Source of the DNA: Methanosarcinaceae archaeon
GTDB lineage: Archaea; Halobacteriota; Methanosarcinia; Methanosarcinales; Methanosarcinaceae
Reading direction: 5' to 3'
Assembly: GCA_020793555.1 (NCBI GenBank)
Contig: DQIO01000308.1
Coordinates: 1-17,744, forward strand
DNA length: 17,744 nucleotides
Shown here one piece after another: positions 15,322 to 17,744 of the stretch (positions within the stretch are counted from its first letter, which is position 1; every line of letters starts with the position of its first letter). A model generated the notes under the pieces. It was not told the DNA's origin, did no database searches, and saw nothing but the letters and a program-made list of their open reading frames with translations. The position numbers and the translations under genes are program-made.

Positions 15322-16203
15322 TTAGTTTTCCGTAATGTCTTTTTTGTAGACAATTGTTCGATACGGGTAAGGTATTTCGATACCTTCAGCATCAAATCTT
15401 TTCTTTATGGATTCAATGAGTTCGCATCCTGTAATAAATGCAACTGAACGGTCAGACACCCAGAAAGTTAGGCGCAGGTTTACTGCAAAATCGCCGAGTT
15501 CTGTTACAACGACCCTCATCTCCTTGCCGCCAACAATTTCAGGATGATACCTGCGCACATCGTTAAGATGAAGAACATTTGCATGGTTTTTTGCTTCCTT
15601 GATCATGATGCTGCGTGCATGGTCAATGTCAGCATCATATCCAATTCCTATGTCGATTGGCCAGAGTATTGTAGGATCGCTGATTGACCAGTTGATTATT
15701 GCCTCGTCACTTATTATGTGATTTGGTATGATGAGTCTGCGATTATCCCATGTAGTGACTACGGTATGTCCAAGTGTTATGTCTGATACTGTTCCATATT
15801 CATCATGGATGGTTACAAGATCTCCTACCCCAAACGGTCGGAATGCTGCCAATGATATGCCGGAGATGATGTTAGAAAGACTGCTCTGTGCAGCCATACC
15901 TACAACAAGTCCCGCAAATCCGGCACTTGCAAAAATGGCAAACGATATATTTTCAAGAAACGGCACGCTGCTGATAACGATCAAGATGCCGGCAAGGTAT
16001 ACGAAAGCAACGACAATGCGTCTTAACAATCCATAAACCGTTTCATCAATGTTCATTTTTGAACTTAACAGTTTTAACTGGGCTTTGAGCAAACTGTCAA
16101 CTATTTTTGCAACAATTATGGTGGCTATGATAATTACAAATATGAACAAGGCATTTGCGATGTTCAATGTAAACCACGAAAGCAAGGTATCCAGAATAGA
16201 CAT
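15322..16203 (-). CDS. MscS-family mechanosensitive channel
   Basis: A 293-aa small-conductance mechanosensitive channel that opens on hypo-osmotic swelling to release solutes. Three membrane helices are visible (about 15-36, 61-80 and 87-118). The third is the Gly/Ala-rich pore helix FASAGFAGLVVGMAAQSSLSNIISGI, continuing into the family hallmark RPFGVGDLV (122-130). The beta domain includes GTVSDI...TVVTTWDNRRLIIPNH (137-162) and the alpha/beta C-terminal domain runs to residue about 285. GGTGG upstream of ATG 16203 acts as the ribosome binding site. It leads a minus-strand series with the solute phosphatase, making an osmotic-response function the natural reading. Confidence 0.93.
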   Translation of the reverse strand: MSILDTLLSWFTLNIANALFIFVIIIATIIVAKIVDSLLKAQLKLLSSKMNIDETVYGLLRRIVVAFVYLAGILIVISSVPFLENISFAIFASAGFAGLVVGMAAQSSLSNIISGISLAAFRPFGVGDLVTIHDEYGTVSDITLGHTVVTTWDNRRLIIPNHIISDEAIINWSISDPTILWPIDIGIGYDADIDHARSIMIKEAKNHANVLHLNDVRRYHPEIVGGKEMRVVVTELGDFAVNLRLTFWVSDRSVAFITGCELIESIKKRFDAEGIEIPYPYRTIVYKKDITEN

Positions 16204-16290
16204 GTGCCACCTTTTTAGGTATTTTTATGAGTATATCATAATTGATGGTCATTCTAAATAATGTTAACTGAATTACAACGGCGGACTTGT

Positions 16291-16475
16291 GTGCCAGATT
16301 TGTGGGATGTGGTTGGCAATTTTTAAAATTGCATAGTATGTGCTGATGCATAAAAAATTAAAAAAAAGGAGAAAGGGAAAGAAAATTTCCCTCGAACACT
16401 TCTACTTAAATTATTAGTCTCTCTTTCGTCCAAAGATGAACATCAATCCAAGAATTGCTGCAACAGGCAAAGCAA
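16291..16475. repeat. PEF-CTERM 3' block, copy 1
   Basis: The 3' flank (TGCCaGATTT..GGATGTG...GCAATT), the terminator, the TTCTACTTAAATTAT segment and the C-terminal coding end (16421 onward, CTCTTTCGTCCAAAGATGAA) recur 846-847 bp to the right at about 17137-17322. Flank similarity is partial, coding similarity near identity. Confidence 0.75.
16374..16392 (-). terminator. Terminator of the first PEF-CTERM gene
   Basis: Perfect 7-bp stem AGGGAAA (16374-16380) and TTTCCCT (16386-16392) around GAAAA, 22 bp after the stop of the minus-strand gene and followed on that strand by a long T-run (about 16358-16368). The second PEF-CTERM gene has an equivalent hairpin. Confidence 0.7.
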
Positions 16476-16908
16476 TTGTGGGAAATTCTGGGATACCTGA
16501 TCCTGGACACCCATGACTGATCGTGAGAACAGGGGTAGTACCGAGGCCCCCTTCATAATTGACCACCGCACCACCGTTTAACAGGTTTAACAGGCTTTGG
16601 CCGGAGATGTACGGAGTTATGAATTTGTATACACCGCCAGTATGTGTATCTACATAATATGTGTTGCCCGAAACTGTCATGTTTGGTGTTACGTTTTCAT
16701 CCCCACTCAATGTGTTTCCGTTATCAGGAATGAAGTTCCACTGCATTTCGCCAGGTTGGCTGTCACTACAATTTATTTCATCTAGCTCTCCAGCGTTATC
16801 GGCGCCTTGACCCGTCCAATCCATCGTGCCTGCCATTGCCCCCGGCGTCATAACCGCTAATATAGCAACAAAAATAACAAAGTTTCTAATAGTTCTTCCT
16901 ATTTTCAT
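16414..16908 (-). CDS. PEF-CTERM sorted surface protein, 164 aa
   Basis: The protein has an N-terminal signal peptide (1-26, ending AMA), a short extracellular region, and a C-terminal PEF-CTERM sorting tail (139-164): IPEFPTIALPV, a hydrophobic helix, then GRKRD. In archaea such tails are processed by an archaeosortase and the protein becomes attached to the cell surface. The mature part has no recognised domain. It holds two cysteines (47 and 134) that might form a disulphide, several N-x-S/T sites suited to glycosylation, and Gly/Asn-rich turns. It is transcribed alone from a TATA box near 16973-16980 and shares its tail, terminator and 3' flank with the next gene. Function of the exposed part is unknown. 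Confidence 0.85.
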   Translation of the reverse strand: MKIGRTIRNFVIFVAILAVMTPGAMAGTMDWTGQGADNAGELDEINCSDSQPGEMQWNFIPDNGNTLSGDENVTPNMTVSGNTYYVDTHTGGVYKFITPYISGQSLLNLLNGGAVVNYEGGLGTTPVLTISHGCPGSGIPEFPTIALPVAAILGLMFIFGRKRD

Positions 16909-16972
16909 TTATTTACAACCCATGGTATATTTTATTCTTAATCATGCGCACCACCGCTTGTATATGTTCTTA

Positions 16973-16980
16973 ATTTATAT
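16973..16980 (-). promoter_or_regulatory. TATA box of the first PEF-CTERM gene
   Basis: Minus-strand TATAAATT, about 65 bp upstream of the ATG at 16908. The remaining 16981-17136 of this gene-free stretch is AT-rich and shows no other element. Confidence 0.4.
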
Positions 16981-17136
16981 CCAAAGATGTAATTACTCAT
17001 TACAATAAAAGCATAGAATTTCATTATATAATAATCTAATGGTGCGTCTTATACTATGAGAAATAATTACAAATTTAATCCTCTTTTTCACAACATCTAT
17101 TTTTCGAAAAAAAGTATCTTGAAATAACAGATTTGC

Positions 17137-17322
17137 ATGCCGGATTTTAGGATGTGAATAGCAATTATTCAATTTACATAGTGCCGCTGATGCCTAAGAA
17201 AATATAAAAGATAAAGGAGGGGGAAAATCCCCTGAATAATTAATAATTCTACTTAAATTATAAGTCTCTCTTTCGTCCAAAGATGAACATCAATCCAAGT
17301 ATCGCCATAACAGGTAGGGCAA
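17137..17322. repeat. PEF-CTERM 3' block, copy 2
   Basis: Partner of the block at 16291-16475. It includes TGCCGGATTTTAGGATGTG...GCAATT, the second terminator and the last codons of the second PEF-CTERM gene. The spacing of 846-847 bp is kept from flank to coding end, so the whole 3' part moved as one unit. Confidence 0.75.
17219..17233 (-). terminator. Terminator of the second PEF-CTERM gene
   Basis: GGGGGA (17219-17224) pairs with TCCCCT (17228-17233, one G-U) around AAA, 25 bp after the stop codon on the minus strand, followed there by a pyrimidine/T-rich tract (TCCTTTATCTTTTA). Confidence 0.65.
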
Positions 17323-17744
17323 TTGTGGGGAATTCTGGAATTTGAGGACCAGGACTACACTCAATTAATAATGGAATACCAATTTGAGATTCTCCAGTAC
17401 CGGATGTTTTGACTCCATCACTCGTATCTACTTGTGTACGCACACATAAACGGTACGTTCCAGCAGAAAGAGGTGTTGAAGCTTCCCAACCAATGATTTT
17501 ACCATTGTCTTCTATATAGTGCAAAGCAGGTGCAACATTGTTAGCACCAGTATTGCCATTCACAAGTGGAATCACATTATTCACAAGTACTGTATCATTA
17601 ATGTCATCAGTTGCATTCACTTTAACAAATAGCTTATCACTTTCATCAATATTAATTTCGTGATTAATAGAATCATTCAATAACACCATTACATAAAGAA
17701 TTCCATTGTTGCAATCATACCGAAGATATAATTTCGATAGCAAG
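17258..17744 (-). CDS. PEF-CTERM sorted surface protein, partial (5' end outside window)
   Basis: The frame is open to the right edge with no real start (only a TTG at the very end), so the N-terminus and presumed signal peptide lie outside. The 161 visible residues are a beta-rich, Asp/Asn-rich extracellular type region (LLNDSINHEINIDESDKL..., ISWEAS-like GWEASTPLSAGTYRLCVRTQ), resembling Ig-like or jelly-roll surface modules without a firm family match. They end in the sorting tail IPEFPTIALPVMAILGLMFI followed by FGRKRDL. The tail is almost identical to that of the neighbouring gene, whereas the mature parts are not similar, so the tails were copied or conserved separately from the payload. 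Confidence 0.8.
   Translation of the reverse strand, partial: LLSKLYLRYDCNNGILYVMVLLNDSINHEINIDESDKLFVKVNATDDINDTVLVNNVIPLVNGNTGANNVAPALHYIEDNGKIIGWEASTPLSAGTYRLCVRTQVDTSDGVKTSGTGESQIGIPLLIECSPGPQIPEFPTIALPVMAILGLMFIFGRKRDL

Overview
The window looks like part of a methanogen-type euryarchaeal genome of the Methanosarcinales or an anaerobic methane-oxidising (ANME-2-like) relative. The evidence is purP (the archaeal, ATP-grasp FAICAR synthetase), an archaeal-type riboflavin synthase that is a lumazine-synthase paralogue, archaeal TATA boxes, two PEF-CTERM surface proteins, and a small exported multihaem c-type cytochrome. Base composition is moderate in housekeeping genes and clearly AT-rich in the accessory stretch around 6.5-9.0 kb. 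No rRNA, tRNA or CRISPR array was seen. The lineage is inferred from gene content only.

Layout. 1-2.1 kb is an eroded region: two degraded 3' ends of a replication protein A (RPA)-like OB-fold gene flank a four-motif cytochrome c, followed by an unknown 137-aa protein and a GC-richer gene-free island. 2.1-3.1 kb is mtnA (methylthioribose-1-phosphate isomerase). 3.1-5.0 kb is a dead DDE transposase gene. It carries a 138-bp miniature inverted-repeat element (MITE) with a perfect 9-bp target duplication, an in-frame TAA and a frameshift; removing the MITE restores the conserved TNN...E region. 5.0-6.2 kb is purP, ending in a strong hairpin shared with a convergent DUF1622-like membrane protein. 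6.7-7.35 kb is the C-terminal half of a second transposase. 7.4-8.7 kb is an AT-rich AAA_14/DUF4143 ATPase gene preceded by three repeats at an exact 33-bp period.

9.0-12.4 kb is a plus-strand metabolic block: class-V aminotransferase, ribC, ribH and a class-I aspartate aminotransferase. A clean inverted repeat sits just downstream of the TATA box of the first gene. 12.6-16.2 kb is all minus strand: mscS, then an MPGP-family HAD phosphatase (glycosyl-3-phosphoglycerate phosphatase), then an unknown Cys/His-containing protein overlapping a GH15-like glycosidase. Together they suggest an osmotic-adaptation neighbourhood: channel, compatible-solute synthesis and possibly solute or glycan turnover. 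16.3-17.7 kb holds two tandem PEF-CTERM protein genes (the second cut by the window edge) whose C-termini, terminators and 3' flanks are repeated at about 847 bp.

Most interesting: the phased 33-bp repeats before the ATPase gene, the MITE-in-transposase with exact reconstruction, the operator-like palindrome before the class-V aminotransferase, the channel/phosphatase/unknown/glycosidase cluster, and the hairpin flanked by 11-bp direct repeats at 12.5 kb.
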